A stretch of 64,000 nucleotides of DNA from positions 310,001 through 374,000 of the forward strand of contig NZ_CP132911.1 of assembly GCF_036320485.1 (NCBI RefSeq). Reading direction: 5' to 3'. Numbering within the stretch: the first letter of the stretch is position 1; the number at the start of each line of letters is the position of its first letter. This document shows, in pieces, positions 24,995-33,305 of this stretch. The notes under the pieces are model-generated. The model was not told where the DNA came from. It saw nothing but the letters and a program-made list of their open reading frames with translations, and did no database searches. This DNA is from Dyella sp. A6 (GTDB lineage Bacteria > Pseudomonadota > Gammaproteobacteria > Xanthomonadales > Rhodanobacteraceae). Made by a program: the position numbers and the translations under genes.

Positions 24995-27900
24995 TCAACC
25001 GGACTGCTGCCGCGCCAGCTGGCGGTGACGCCAGTGCAGGTACAGCGCGGGAATCAGGTTGGTGCTGCGCACTGCGCTCCAGGCCAGTCCGCCCAGGATC
25101 ACCACGGCCAGGCCCTGCTCGGGCGCGGCGCCCTGACCCAGTCCAAGCGCGGTCGGCAGCATGCCCAGCATCGCGGTGAGCGCGGTCAGCACGATCGGGC
25201 GGAAGCGGATGCGGATCGCTTCGTGCACCGCGTCGTCCACCGGCATGCCGGCGGCTTCGTTGTGGCGGACGCGATCGAGCAGCACGATGCTGTGGCGCAG
25301 ACCGATGCCGACGAGGGTCAGGAAGCCGACCATGCCCATCGCGTTCAGGCCCACCCCGCTGATCACCAGCGCCACGGTACCGCCGGTCAGCGCCAGCGGG
25401 ATCTCCAGCAGCAGGATGCCGGGAATCAGCAGGCCGTCGAACTGCAGCAGCAGGATGCCGACCATGATCGCGAATGCTGCCGCGCCGGCCAGCAGCAGGC
25501 CCAGTGCAGCCTGTTCGAGTTCGGCAGCGAGTCCGCCGAAGCCGATGCGGTAGCCTGCCGGCAGGCGCAGTCCGGCCAGGGCGCGTCGCGCCGCGGCGTC
25601 GGTGCTGCCCAGCGGACCGGTCGGCGTGGCCAGGATGTCGAGCGCACGGGCGCCGGCGATGTGACGGATCTGGTTGGGCGTCTGCACCAGCTGCAGCCGG
25701 GCGAGCTGGTCCAACGGCGTCCAGCCACCTGCAGTGCGGATCGGCAGCGCGGACAGGTCCGCCACCGATCGATGCGGGGCATCGGCCAGCCGCACATACA
25801 GGTCCAGCGGCACATTGCCCTGTGGCACGCGGCTGATCACCTGGCCATCGATCAGCGGATCGAGCTGGGCGTACAACGCGGCGGGTGTCAGCCGATGCAG
25901 CGCGAGCGCGGCGCTGCGTGGCTCGATCTGCAGCTGGGTCACCGGGTAGCCGTCGTTGTCGAACACATCGGCCAGTGCCGGGATACGCTTCAGCCGCGCG
26001 GTGATCTCGCCGGCGATCCGCCGCAATTCCGGTATGCGGCTGCCGAATACGCGGATGACGAATGGTTGCGGCAGGCCCGACAGGCTCTCGCCGACCCGCT
26101 CGATGGTCGGCGTGTCCACCGACAGCTGCACGCCCGGCAGCTGCGATTCGCGCTGGATGCGCTGGCCGATGGCGTCCAGCGCGTTGACGTTCACGCCCGG
26201 CTTCAGCGTCACCTGGATCTCGCCGGCCCATGCGGGTTCGGTATAGGTGGTCGATGCGCCCGAGCCGATGCGCGCATCGACATGCGCCACCGCCGGGTCG
26301 GCCAGCAGTCGCGTCGTGATGTTCTGCACGGCGATGCGGCTTTCCAGCAGCGACGCGCCCGGCGCCAGGGTGAACGATTCCAGCAGAGTGCCTTCGTTCG
26401 GCAGCGGCAGGAAGTCGATCGGCACCAGCACCAGCCCGACCAGGCTGACCAGCAGTACCGCGAAGGTGATGCCCAGGCTGAGGCGTGGCGCGCGGGCCAC
26501 CCAGTGGAACAGTTTCTGGTTGGCCCGCTGCAGCCATTCCAGCAGATGCTGGCCGCTGCGGCTGCCCGCGCTGGGGCGTGCGCCGATGAAGCCCAGGCCC
26601 AGCGGAATGAAGCACAGCGACACCAGCAGCGAGGCCAGCAGCGCCAGGATCATCGCCAGCGAGAACGGGATGAAGAACAGCCCGACCAGTCCGCCGACGA
26701 ACAGCAACGGCACGTAGATCGCCACATTGGTGAGGGTGCCGGTGACGTCCGGTATCGCGATGCTGCGCACGCCATTGAGGATGCCCTGCCAGTGTGCGTC
26801 GCCGCGTTCCCAGCAGTGGTAGATGCTCTCCAGCACGATGATCGCGTCGTCCGCCAGCAGGCCCACCGCCACCGACAGCGCACCCAGCGTCATCAGGTTC
26901 AGGTCGTGCCCCATCAGGTGCAGCGCAGCGATGCCGAGCGCCAGCGACAGCGGAATCGCCAGGGCCAGTACCACGATGCCTCGGCCCGCGCCTAGCACCC
27001 AGAACAGCAGCAGCACCGCCAGCGCGGCGCCAATCAGCAGGTTGCGGCCGAGATCGCGTCCCACCATGCCGACGATGTAGCCCTGGTCGTAGATGCGCAC
27101 CCAGTGCACGCCGGCGGGCAGCTGCGGCTGACTGGCCTCCAGCGCGGCCTGCACCGCGCGCGTTACCGCCAGGGTCGATGCGTGCGGTTGCTTGAACACG
27201 GTCAGCGCGACGCTGGGGTGGCCGTCCAGCGACACCGCGTTATGGATCGGCACGCCTGCCCGCACGATGCGCGCCAGTGCTGTCAGCGGCACCGGCCCCT
27301 GCGGCGTGGCGACCGGCACCTGGCGCAGCCGGGCGATTCGGGTCGGCAGGTTGCGCGCCTCGATCAGCACGTCGTTGTGGCCCAGCGAAAGATAGCCGCC
27401 AGGCGCCAGCAGCACCTGCGCCTTCACCGCCTGCACGATGGTGTCGATGCCGATGCCATAGCGTCGCATCGCACCCAGCCGGGGCTGTATCCACAGCGCC
27501 TCGTTGCCGGCACCGAAGGTGTATACGAACTGCACCCCGGGCAGCGCGCGCAGCGCCGGCACGATATTGGCCTGCACCGCGCGCTGCACGCGCGCCGCCG
27601 CGATGCCCGCGGGAATCTCTGCCGCGTAATCGGCCACCTCGTTGATCGCGTTGCCCATGATCTCGGCCAGCGGATGCACCTGGGTGGGCAGTTCACCGCG
27701 CGCACGGTCGATCGCGCCGTTGATCGCCTGCAGGTCGGCCTGGGCGTTACTGTCCTTGCCGAAGCGCACGTCGATTTCCACCGTGCCGCTGCCCATCGTG
27801 GAATGCACGCTGCGCAGCCCGGTCAACGCCAGGATCTGGCTCTCCAGCGGGTTGACGACCAGGTGCTCAAGCTCGGTCGCGGTGGTGCCGGGCAGGTGCG

Positions 27901-28054
27901 CGGTGACGCTGACCTGCGGGTAGTCGAACTGCGGCAGCACCTCGACCGGGGTGTCGACGAAGGCGATCACCGCATACGTCAGCACCGCGCCGAGGATCAG
28001 CACCCACAGCAGCGGGCGGCGCAGCAGGCGCGGCAATGGAATCTCTGCGGGCAT
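24995..28054 (-). CDS. RND efflux permease of the BlaI/M56 cluster
   Basis: This 1019-residue RND pump is the last gene of the cluster blaI, M56, adaptor, pump. The N-terminus RRPLLWVLILGAVLTYAVIAF is the first membrane helix. The TM4 segment GLLADDAIIVLESIYHCWE retains the paired Asp of proton-driven drug pumps, whereas metal pumps of the CzcA type usually carry a different signature. Its first loop (GLRSVHSTMGSGTVEIDVRF) places it in a branch often annotated loosely as acriflavin or CzcA-like, so the substrate is open. The start follows the stop of the adaptor gene by two bases. No outer-membrane channel gene is in this operon; one could be shared with the divergent cluster. Confidence 0.85.
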   Translation of the reverse strand: MPAEIPLPRLLRRPLLWVLILGAVLTYAVIAFVDTPVEVLPQFDYPQVSVTAHLPGTTATELEHLVVNPLESQILALTGLRSVHSTMGSGTVEIDVRFGKDSNAQADLQAINGAIDRARGELPTQVHPLAEIMGNAINEVADYAAEIPAGIAAARVQRAVQANIVPALRALPGVQFVYTFGAGNEALWIQPRLGAMRRYGIGIDTIVQAVKAQVLLAPGGYLSLGHNDVLIEARNLPTRIARLRQVPVATPQGPVPLTALARIVRAGVPIHNAVSLDGHPSVALTVFKQPHASTLAVTRAVQAALEASQPQLPAGVHWVRIYDQGYIVGMVGRDLGRNLLIGAALAVLLLFWVLGAGRGIVVLALAIPLSLALGIAALHLMGHDLNLMTLGALSVAVGLLADDAIIVLESIYHCWERGDAHWQGILNGVRSIAIPDVTGTLTNVAIYVPLLFVGGLVGLFFIPFSLAMILALLASLLVSLCFIPLGLGFIGARPSAGSRSGQHLLEWLQRANQKLFHWVARAPRLSLGITFAVLLVSLVGLVLVPIDFLPLPNEGTLLESFTLAPGASLLESRIAVQNITTRLLADPAVAHVDARIGSGASTTYTEPAWAGEIQVTLKPGVNVNALDAIGQRIQRESQLPGVQLSVDTPTIERVGESLSGLPQPFVIRVFGSRIPELRRIAGEITARLKRIPALADVFDNDGYPVTQLQIEPRSAALALHRLTPAALYAQLDPLIDGQVISRVPQGNVPLDLYVRLADAPHRSVADLSALPIRTAGGWTPLDQLARLQLVQTPNQIRHIAGARALDILATPTGPLGSTDAAARRALAGLRLPAGYRIGFGGLAAELEQAALGLLLAGAAAFAIMVGILLLQFDGLLIPGILLLEIPLALTGGTVALVISGVGLNAMGMVGFLTLVGIGLRHSIVLLDRVRHNEAAGMPVDDAVHEAIRIRFRPIVLTALTAMLGMLPTALGLGQGAAPEQGLAVVILGGLAWSAVRSTNLIPALYLHWRHRQLARQQSG

Positions 28055-28056
28055 GT

Positions 28057-29142
28057 TCAGTCTGGCGGCTGGTAGGACTGGGCGATGTCACGGTGGTATT
28101 CCAGGAAGGCGTTCCTGCTCACCACCTGCTGCCCCGGGCGCAGGCCGGAGACGATCCAGGTGTGCCAGCCCTGCGCCGGTCCGGGTATCACCTGCCGCGG
28201 CGTGTTGCCGCTGGACGTGTGCAGCACCACCCACCAGCGACCGCGATCCAGCACCAGTGCCGAGGTCGGTATCGCCACGCCCTGCGCCGGCGGGCCGTCC
28301 ACGCTCACCGTGCCCGACTGGCCGTCGATCCACGATGCGGGCGGGGTGGCCGCCAGCGGCAGCAGGCCCACCGTGCGGCCGCCGTCCATCGCCAGTGCCG
28401 CCGCGACCGAGACGACCTTGACCGGCACGGCAGCGCTGCCGTCGGCCGGCTGGAAGCGGCCGCGCATGCCCGGGTGCAGCCGGGTGGCGTCGGCGCCGTA
28501 GTAGGTGGCATCAACCCACAGCCGGTTCGCCGGCAGCAGCACCAGCACGGTCTCGCCGGTCGTCACCTGCTCGCCGTCGCCGGCATGTACCGCCAGTACC
28601 GTTCCTGCCACTGGCGCACGCAGGCCCTGCATGTCGCGCGCCTCGGCCAGCCGGGTCCTGGCGGTTGCCTGCGCCGCCTGCGCCGAGGCCAGCGCACTGC
28701 GTGCCGCGTCGACGTCCTGCCGGGTCGCCAGCCGTTGCGCGAACTGGCGGCGGGCGATCGCCAGCGCCTGTCGTGCCGTCGCTGCGTTCGTGATGGCGCT
28801 GTGCAGCGCCGCTTCGCGGCCGGTCATGAAGGCGCGCAGACGGGAGCCGCCGAGCTGCGCCAGTACCTCGCCACGGACGACCGTGCTGCCGGGCACCACA
28901 TGCAGGTCGCGCAGCGCGCCGGGCACCAGTGCGCGCACCGGCACGGTGGCAACCGGCTCCACCTGGGCATAGGCCGTGTAGACCGTACTGCGCTGCTGCA
29001 GGCGGGCCACCGCGTAATCGCCGGATGACGGCGTGCGCGTGGCGGCGTGTACGTCGACGATGCCTGCCAGGCAGGCGAGGGCGGCCAGCGCGGCAAGGCG
29101 TCGCGGCCAGTTGCTTGCGGTGCTCAGAGCAGACATGTCCAT
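28057..29142 (-). CDS. RND efflux adaptor (HlyD-like) of the BlaI/M56 cluster
   Basis: This 361-residue periplasmic adaptor has a signal peptide (WPRRLAALAALACLAGIVDVHA). The first lipoyl half (PGALRDLHVVPGSTVVRGEV), a coiled coil with many Ala/Gln/Arg residues and the second half (LRAPVAGTVLAVHAGDGEQV) follow. A barrel and a membrane-proximal region complete it. The start overlaps the last codons of the M56 gene by 19 bases, so translation is probably coupled. Two Met codons (29142 and 29136) are equally possible. Confidence 0.82.
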   Translation of the reverse strand: MDMSALSTASNWPRRLAALAALACLAGIVDVHAATRTPSSGDYAVARLQQRSTVYTAYAQVEPVATVPVRALVPGALRDLHVVPGSTVVRGEVLAQLGGSRLRAFMTGREAALHSAITNAATARQALAIARRQFAQRLATRQDVDAARSALASAQAAQATARTRLAEARDMQGLRAPVAGTVLAVHAGDGEQVTTGETVLVLLPANRLWVDATYYGADATRLHPGMRGRFQPADGSAAVPVKVVSVAAALAMDGGRTVGLLPLAATPPASWIDGQSGTVSVDGPPAQGVAIPTSALVLDRGRWWVVLHTSSGNTPRQVIPGPAQGWHTWIVSGLRPGQQVVSRNAFLEYHRDIAQSYQPPD

Positions 29143-30032
29143 GCCAGCATGGGGTGAAGGATCGATTCGCCGTACAGCGCGCCCAGCAATACGGCCGTCA
29201 GCAGCGTGCACGCGAGCATCAGCGGCAGCCAAGCGCGATGCGTTTCCGGCGGTGCGGGTGCGACGTTCGCGCTCCGGTTCGCCAGCAGCCGCACGATGCG
29301 GCGCTCCAGCGCCTGGGGATTGCCGCCGAGCGCGGCATCGACCAGCAGGCGTGGCCGGCTCGTTGCCGTGCCATGCCGGTCCTGCGACGCATACTTCAGC
29401 GTGACCACCACCGCGGCGGCCAGGTCGGCCCCGGACACGCCGTGCTGGCGGGCTTCGTCGTCGCGTGCCTGTTCGAGCATTTCCAGCCAGTGGTCGAAGC
29501 GGTCGCGTGCGCCTGGCCACGGCCATTGCAGGTCGGCCGCGAGCTGGCCCAGCCAGATACGCAGAGGGTCGCGATGACGCACATGGGCCTGTTCGTGCTC
29601 CCAGGCCGCGCGCACCTGGCGGTCTTCCAGCGAGGGCACCAGGAACGGCGAGAACACGATCCGCGGGCGCAGCAGGCCGGCGGTGCAGATGGGCTGCCCG
29701 GCCGGTTCGCGCAGCAGTGCCCAGCCTGCACGGAACAGCGCACGCGACGCGACCAAGGCGAACGGAAGGCAGCTGGCCAGCAGCAGCCACGGGTCGAGGC
29801 GGTCATGCACCGGGTCGGGTTCGCGCAGCGCCCACCCGCCCAGCCAGGCCGCGATGATCCAGGTCGGCGCCACCGGCAGCCACAGATGCAGCCAGGCATG
29901 TCGTTCGGCGACGCCGGCATCGCCATCGCCATCGCGCCGCCCGCGAAAGCGGATCGCCGCCAGCGGCTGCACGGTCAGGCCGCCCAGCAGCAGCAACAGG
30001 ATGCCGAGCAGGGTTTCACGGCCCACGGTCAA
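29124..30032 (-). CDS. BlaR1-like M56-family membrane metallopeptidase
   Basis: This membrane zinc peptidase of about 302 residues has hydrophobic segments near residues 8-25, 48-68, 82-97 and 270-290. A cytosolic-side HEQAH zinc motif lies in WEHEQAHVRHRDP at about residue 145. In BlaR1/MecR1 this domain leads to cleavage of the BlaI/MecI repressor once an extracellular beta-lactam-binding domain is acylated. Here the protein stops just after the last helix, so the sensor domain is missing. The gene overlaps blaI; the start is either TTG at 30032 or GTG at 30026. It is probably the antirepressor of the adjacent BlaI protein, with another means of sensing. That role is inferred from gene order. 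Confidence 0.8.
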   Translation of the reverse strand: MTVGRETLLGILLLLLGGLTVQPLAAIRFRGRRDGDGDAGVAERHAWLHLWLPVAPTWIIAAWLGGWALREPDPVHDRLDPWLLLASCLPFALVASRALFRAGWALLREPAGQPICTAGLLRPRIVFSPFLVPSLEDRQVRAAWEHEQAHVRHRDPLRIWLGQLAADLQWPWPGARDRFDHWLEMLEQARDDEARQHGVSGADLAAAVVVTLKYASQDRHGTATSRPRLLVDAALGGNPQALERRIVRLLANRSANVAPAPPETHRAWLPLMLACTLLTAVLLGALYGESILHPMLAWTCLL

Positions 30033-30411
30033 GTGCCTTTCTGTCGCGGATCGCCTGCTCGAACTGTTCGAGCAGGTCCGGATCGATCTCGCCGACCGCG
30101 TCGACCAGCGCAGCGACCGCGGCCTGCGGTTCCGGGCCGAGGAAGCGTCCCATCAGTTGCCGGGCCCGCACGCGTTCCACTTCGGCGCGCTCGACCGTCG
30201 GTCGGTACACGAAGGCACTGTTGTCCCGGCGCCGCTCGACCAGGCGCTTTTCGCGCAAGCGATCCACCACCTTGGCGGTGGTGGTGTAGACATAGCCGGC
30301 GGGCACCCCGACGCGTTCGTGCAGGTCCCGCACCGATGCCGTTCCCAGCGCCCAGAGCGAACTGAGCACGGCGTATTCCAGATCATCGGCGGGCAGTGAA
30401 TAACGGCTCAT
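30016..30411 (-). CDS. BlaI/MecI/CopY-family transcriptional repressor
   Basis: This 131-residue winged-helix repressor is the first gene of the efflux operon. The Penicillinase_R fold is evident: LEYAVLSSLWALGTASVRDL, then a recognition helix around GYVYTTTAKVVDRLREKRLV and the wing RRRDNSAFVYRPTV, followed by a dimerisation helix. In this family, proteolysis by the M56 partner or ligand or metal loss relieves repression. A perfect palindrome at 30421-30438, ten bases before the start codon, is the likely operator, giving autoregulation of blaI, M56, adaptor and pump. Confidence 0.87.
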   Translation of the reverse strand: MSRYSLPADDLEYAVLSSLWALGTASVRDLHERVGVPAGYVYTTTAKVVDRLREKRLVERRRDNSAFVYRPTVERAEVERVRARQLMGRFLGPEPQAAVAALVDAVGEIDPDLLEQFEQAIRDRKALDRGP

Positions 30412-30420
30412 AGCGCATGA

Positions 30421-30438
30421 TTACGACGCACGTCGTAA
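30421..30438. promoter_or_regulatory. Probable BlaI operator
   Basis: Perfect inverted repeat TTACGACG-CA-CGTCGTAA with 8-bp arms, placed 10 bases upstream of the blaI start codon. Size and two-fold symmetry fit BlaI/CopY-type operators, which are short palindromes overlapping their own promoters. Confidence 0.7.
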
Positions 30439-30501
30439 CGCTGTCAACACGACCGCGCTGGCGATGACGGCCGGTGTCGCCCGCATGCGGCCTGTGCGAA
30501 C

Positions 30502-30525
30502 GATTCTTACCAATCGGTAAGAATC
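30502..30525. promoter_or_regulatory. 24-bp dyad upstream of the PepSY/two-component cluster
   Basis: Perfect inverted repeat with 10-bp arms GATTCTTACC / GGTAAGAATC around AATC, 65 bases before the PepSY start. Read as TTCTTAC-N6-GTAAGAA it closely matches the dyad at 40095-40116 before the TonB receptor. It is likely an operator for a regulator common to both, perhaps the OmpR-type protein encoded downstream. Confidence 0.6.
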
Positions 30526-30589
30526 TCCCAATCCGTCGGCAAACACGCGCATGTCAACCTGACTGCACATCACAACGGAGTGTCGACTC

Positions 30590-31153
30590 ATGATCCATGC
30601 CGCATCCCGCCGAACGAACGCCTTCGTCCCGACAATGGCCTGCGCCGTGCTGCTGTTTGCCGGCGCTGGTCTCGGCACCGCGCACGCGGATGCCAGCGAG
30701 GCCGCTGAAATCGCCGCCGTGCACAGCGCCGGTATCGCCCCCATGGACGCGGTGTCGCGTGCCGAGAAGCACAGCGGCGGTCGTGCCTTCGGCATGGGGC
30801 TGGAAGTCGCGCGTCGCGGTACCTGGTACGAAGTGCAACTCGACGTGCACGGCAAGCCGATGCTCGCGCGGATCGATCCGCAAAGCGGGTCCTGGCTCGG
30901 CATTGCACCCGCGCACGGTGAAGACGCCCAGGGCATGCTCAGCCTGAAAGGCCGCAAGCTGTCGCTGAACCAGGCCATCGCCGCGGCCGAGCACGCCGGT
31001 CACGGACGCGCGCTGGAAGCGGGCCCGTATGGCCATGGCAAGGCGGCGCACTACGACGTCGATGTGGTGAGCCAGAGCAATCATGTCGCGCATTTCAGCG
31101 TCGATCCGGATACCGGCCGGGTGAGCACCGCGCCTGCCAGCGAGGTCGATTGA
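30590..31153 (+). CDS. Exported PepSY-domain protein
   Basis: This 187-residue protein has a signal peptide (FVPTMACAVLLFAGAGLGTAHA) and two PepSY-like repeats: about residues 50-105 (DAVSRAEKHSGGRAFGMGLE then WYEVQLDVHGKPMLARIDPQ) and 120-185 (SLNQAIAAAEHAGHGRALEA then HYDVDVVSQSNHVAHFSVDP). PepSY proteins with this layout often accompany OmpR/kinase pairs and are thought to act in the periplasm on the sensor or on proteases. CGGAG lies 9 bases before the ATG. The response-regulator gene follows after 76 bases, so it is probably the first gene of the cluster. Confidence 0.82.
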   Translation: MIHAASRRTNAFVPTMACAVLLFAGAGLGTAHADASEAAEIAAVHSAGIAPMDAVSRAEKHSGGRAFGMGLEVARRGTWYEVQLDVHGKPMLARIDPQSGSWLGIAPAHGEDAQGMLSLKGRKLSLNQAIAAAEHAGHGRALEAGPYGHGKAAHYDVDVVSQSNHVAHFSVDPDTGRVSTAPASEVD

Positions 31154-31229
31154 CCGATACGGATGGGCGTATACGAACACGCTTAGCCGGTACGATCGTT
31201 CCAGCCTCCCATTCACGCCGCATGTCCCC

Positions 31230-31919
31230 ATGAAGATCCTCCTGGTCGAAGACGATGCCGAAACCCTTGCCTATATCGCCAGGGGTCTGGGCGAGCTTGG
31301 CCACGTCGTCGACCAGGCTACGGATGGCCGGGAGGGTTTGTTCCATGCCAGCGAAGGGCACTACGACGTGCTGATCGTCGATCGCATGCTGCCCAAGCTG
31401 GACGGCCTGAGTCTGCTGCGCGCCCTGCGTGCGGCACAGGTGCATACGCCGGTGCTGATGCTGACCGCGCTGGGCGAGGTGGATGCGCGCGTCGAAGGTT
31501 TCGAGGCAGGCGCCGACGACTACCTGGCCAAGCCGTTCGCGTTCGCCGAACTGGCGGCGCGGGTCGGCGCGCTCGGCCGGCGGCCACCACTGGCGGAGAC
31601 GCTCACCGCCACTTTGCGCGTGGCTGACCTGGAGATGGACCTGCTGAAGCGCGAGGTGCGCCGCGGCGGACAGCCGATCGACCTGCAGCCGCGCGAGTTC
31701 CGCCTGCTCGAATACCTGATGCGCCATGCTGGCGAGGTAGTGACCCGGACCATGCTGCTGGAGCAGGTGTGGGAATACCATTTCGACCCGCAGACCAGCG
31801 TGGTGGAAACACACATCAGCCGCCTGCGCAGCAAAGTCGACCGCGGGTTCGAGAGTGGCGGCCTGCTGTGCACCGTGCGCGGCGCGGGCTACATGCTGCG
31901 CCTGGAAGCCGAACGCTAG
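31230..31919 (+). CDS. OmpR-family response regulator
   Basis: This 229-residue winged-helix response regulator has a receiver domain at residues 1-115 (MKILLVEDDAETLAYIARGL) with phosphoacceptor Asp51 (DVLIVDRMLP), a conserved Thr in LMLTAL and a Lys in DYLAKPF. The C-terminal DNA-binding domain contains LQPREFRLLEYLMRHAGEVV and the wing VRGAGYMLRL. Its stop abuts the start of the kinase gene, so the two are translated together. It probably controls this efflux cluster and, by the shared dyad, the TonB receptor gene downstream. Confidence 0.92.
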   Translation: MKILLVEDDAETLAYIARGLGELGHVVDQATDGREGLFHASEGHYDVLIVDRMLPKLDGLSLLRALRAAQVHTPVLMLTALGEVDARVEGFEAGADDYLAKPFAFAELAARVGALGRRPPLAETLTATLRVADLEMDLLKREVRRGGQPIDLQPREFRLLEYLMRHAGEVVTRTMLLEQVWEYHFDPQTSVVETHISRLRSKVDRGFESGGLLCTVRGAGYMLRLEAER

Positions 31920-33305
31920 ATGGCCGCACCGAACGCCAATGCCAGCTTCATCGTACGTCTGGTCCGCAGTTCCGCGTTCCGGCTGGCTGCGCTGCAGGCC
32001 AGCCTGTTCGCGCTGGTCGCGCTGGCGCTGTTCACCATCACCTGGTGGTCGGTCCGCGGCTATGTCGAGTCGCAGGTCCGCCACGCGATCAAGGACGAGT
32101 CCGCCGAAATCCTGGCGACTCCGGGCAGCGGGCTGGCCGCCGCCGTCAACGAGGCTGTGGCGCAGATGCCGCAGGGGCCGTTCTTCTATGGCCTGTTCAG
32201 CGCGCACGGGCAGCATCTGGCTGGCGATCTCGATCACGCACCGAGGGTCCAGGGCTGGAGCACCATGGTGCAGCATGAATCCCTGCATGGCGACCGCGAC
32301 CGGCATCGGCGCGTGCTGGTGCAGACTCTCCGGCTGGACGATGGCCGGCAACTCGTCGTCGGGCGCGACCGGCACAGCGCCGACGAGCTGGACGAACTGC
32401 TGCAGGGCTCGTTCCTGTGGGCCGGCATTGCCGCCGTGCTGCTGGCCCTGCTGGGGGGCGTGATCACCGCGCGCAACTACCTGGGCCGGGTCGAAGCGGT
32501 GGCCGCCGCCGCTGCCCGCATCGCCGGTGGCGAGCTGGAAACGCGCGTGCCACTGGGCGAGCGCGGCGACGAGTTCGACCGCCTCGCGCATTCGCTCAAC
32601 GCGATGCTGGAACGCATCCAGGCACTGATGGAAGGCATGCGCCAGGTGTCCAACGACATCGCACACGACCTGCGCACGCCGCTGGCCCACCTGCGCCAGC
32701 GCCTGGAAGCGGCGACCCGCGACGCCGACAGCATCGACGCGTTCCGTGCCGCCAGCGAACGTGCGCTGGCCGATGTCGACGGCGTGCTGGCCACGTTCGC
32801 CGCGCTGCTGCGCATCGCGCAGATCGAAAGTCGCCAGCGTCGCGCCGGTTTTGCCATACTCGACCTGTCCGCGCTGCTGACCAGTCTCGCTGGCGACTTC
32901 GCGCCCGTGCTCGAAGACCAGGGACGTTCGTTGCACACGCGCATCGAACCGGGCCTGCAGGTGCACGGTGACCGTGCCCTGCTTACCCAGATGGTCGCCA
33001 ACCTGATCGAGAACGCCCTTCGGCACACGCCGGCCGGCACGCCGGTGGAGCTGGTGCTGGAACGTTCCGGCGACAGCGTCCGCATGGTGGTTGCCGATGC
33101 CGGCCCCGGCATTCCCGCAGCGGCGCGTGCGCACGTGCTCGGGCGTTTCGTGCGCCTGGACGCGGCGCGCAGCACGCCGGGCAGCGGCCTCGGGCTGGCG
33201 TTGGTGGCCGCGGTCGCCGATCTTCACGGCATTGCGCTGGAGCTGGGCGATGCCCGGCCCGGTCTGCGTGTGCAACTGGATTTCCCCACCAAGGAAACGA
33301 TGTGA
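31920..33305 (+). CDS. Sensor histidine kinase (HAMP, HisKA)
   Basis: This 461-residue inner-membrane kinase is the partner of the preceding regulator. Two membrane helices (about 20-45 and 160-185) enclose a short periplasmic sensor of roughly 110 residues. A HAMP domain, a HisKA domain with NDIAHDLRTPLAHLRQ (His249) and an HATPase domain with N-box MVANLIENALRHTP and G-box GSGLGLALVAAV follow. The ATG directly follows the stop of the regulator gene. The channel gene begins at a GTG that overlaps this gene's stop codon. The signal is unknown. Confidence 0.92.
   Translation: MAAPNANASFIVRLVRSSAFRLAALQASLFALVALALFTITWWSVRGYVESQVRHAIKDESAEILATPGSGLAAAVNEAVAQMPQGPFFYGLFSAHGQHLAGDLDHAPRVQGWSTMVQHESLHGDRDRHRRVLVQTLRLDDGRQLVVGRDRHSADELDELLQGSFLWAGIAAVLLALLGGVITARNYLGRVEAVAAAAARIAGGELETRVPLGERGDEFDRLAHSLNAMLERIQALMEGMRQVSNDIAHDLRTPLAHLRQRLEAATRDADSIDAFRAASERALADVDGVLATFAALLRIAQIESRQRRAGFAILDLSALLTSLAGDFAPVLEDQGRSLHTRIEPGLQVHGDRALLTQMVANLIENALRHTPAGTPVELVLERSGDSVRMVVADAGPGIPAAARAHVLGRFVRLDAARSTPGSGLGLALVAAVADLHGIALELGDARPGLRVQLDFPTKETM

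Noticed and set aside
31095-33275. 726-codon minus-strand frame across the response regulator and kinase
   Set aside because: It spans two real genes with clear catalytic motifs and has no domain of its own.
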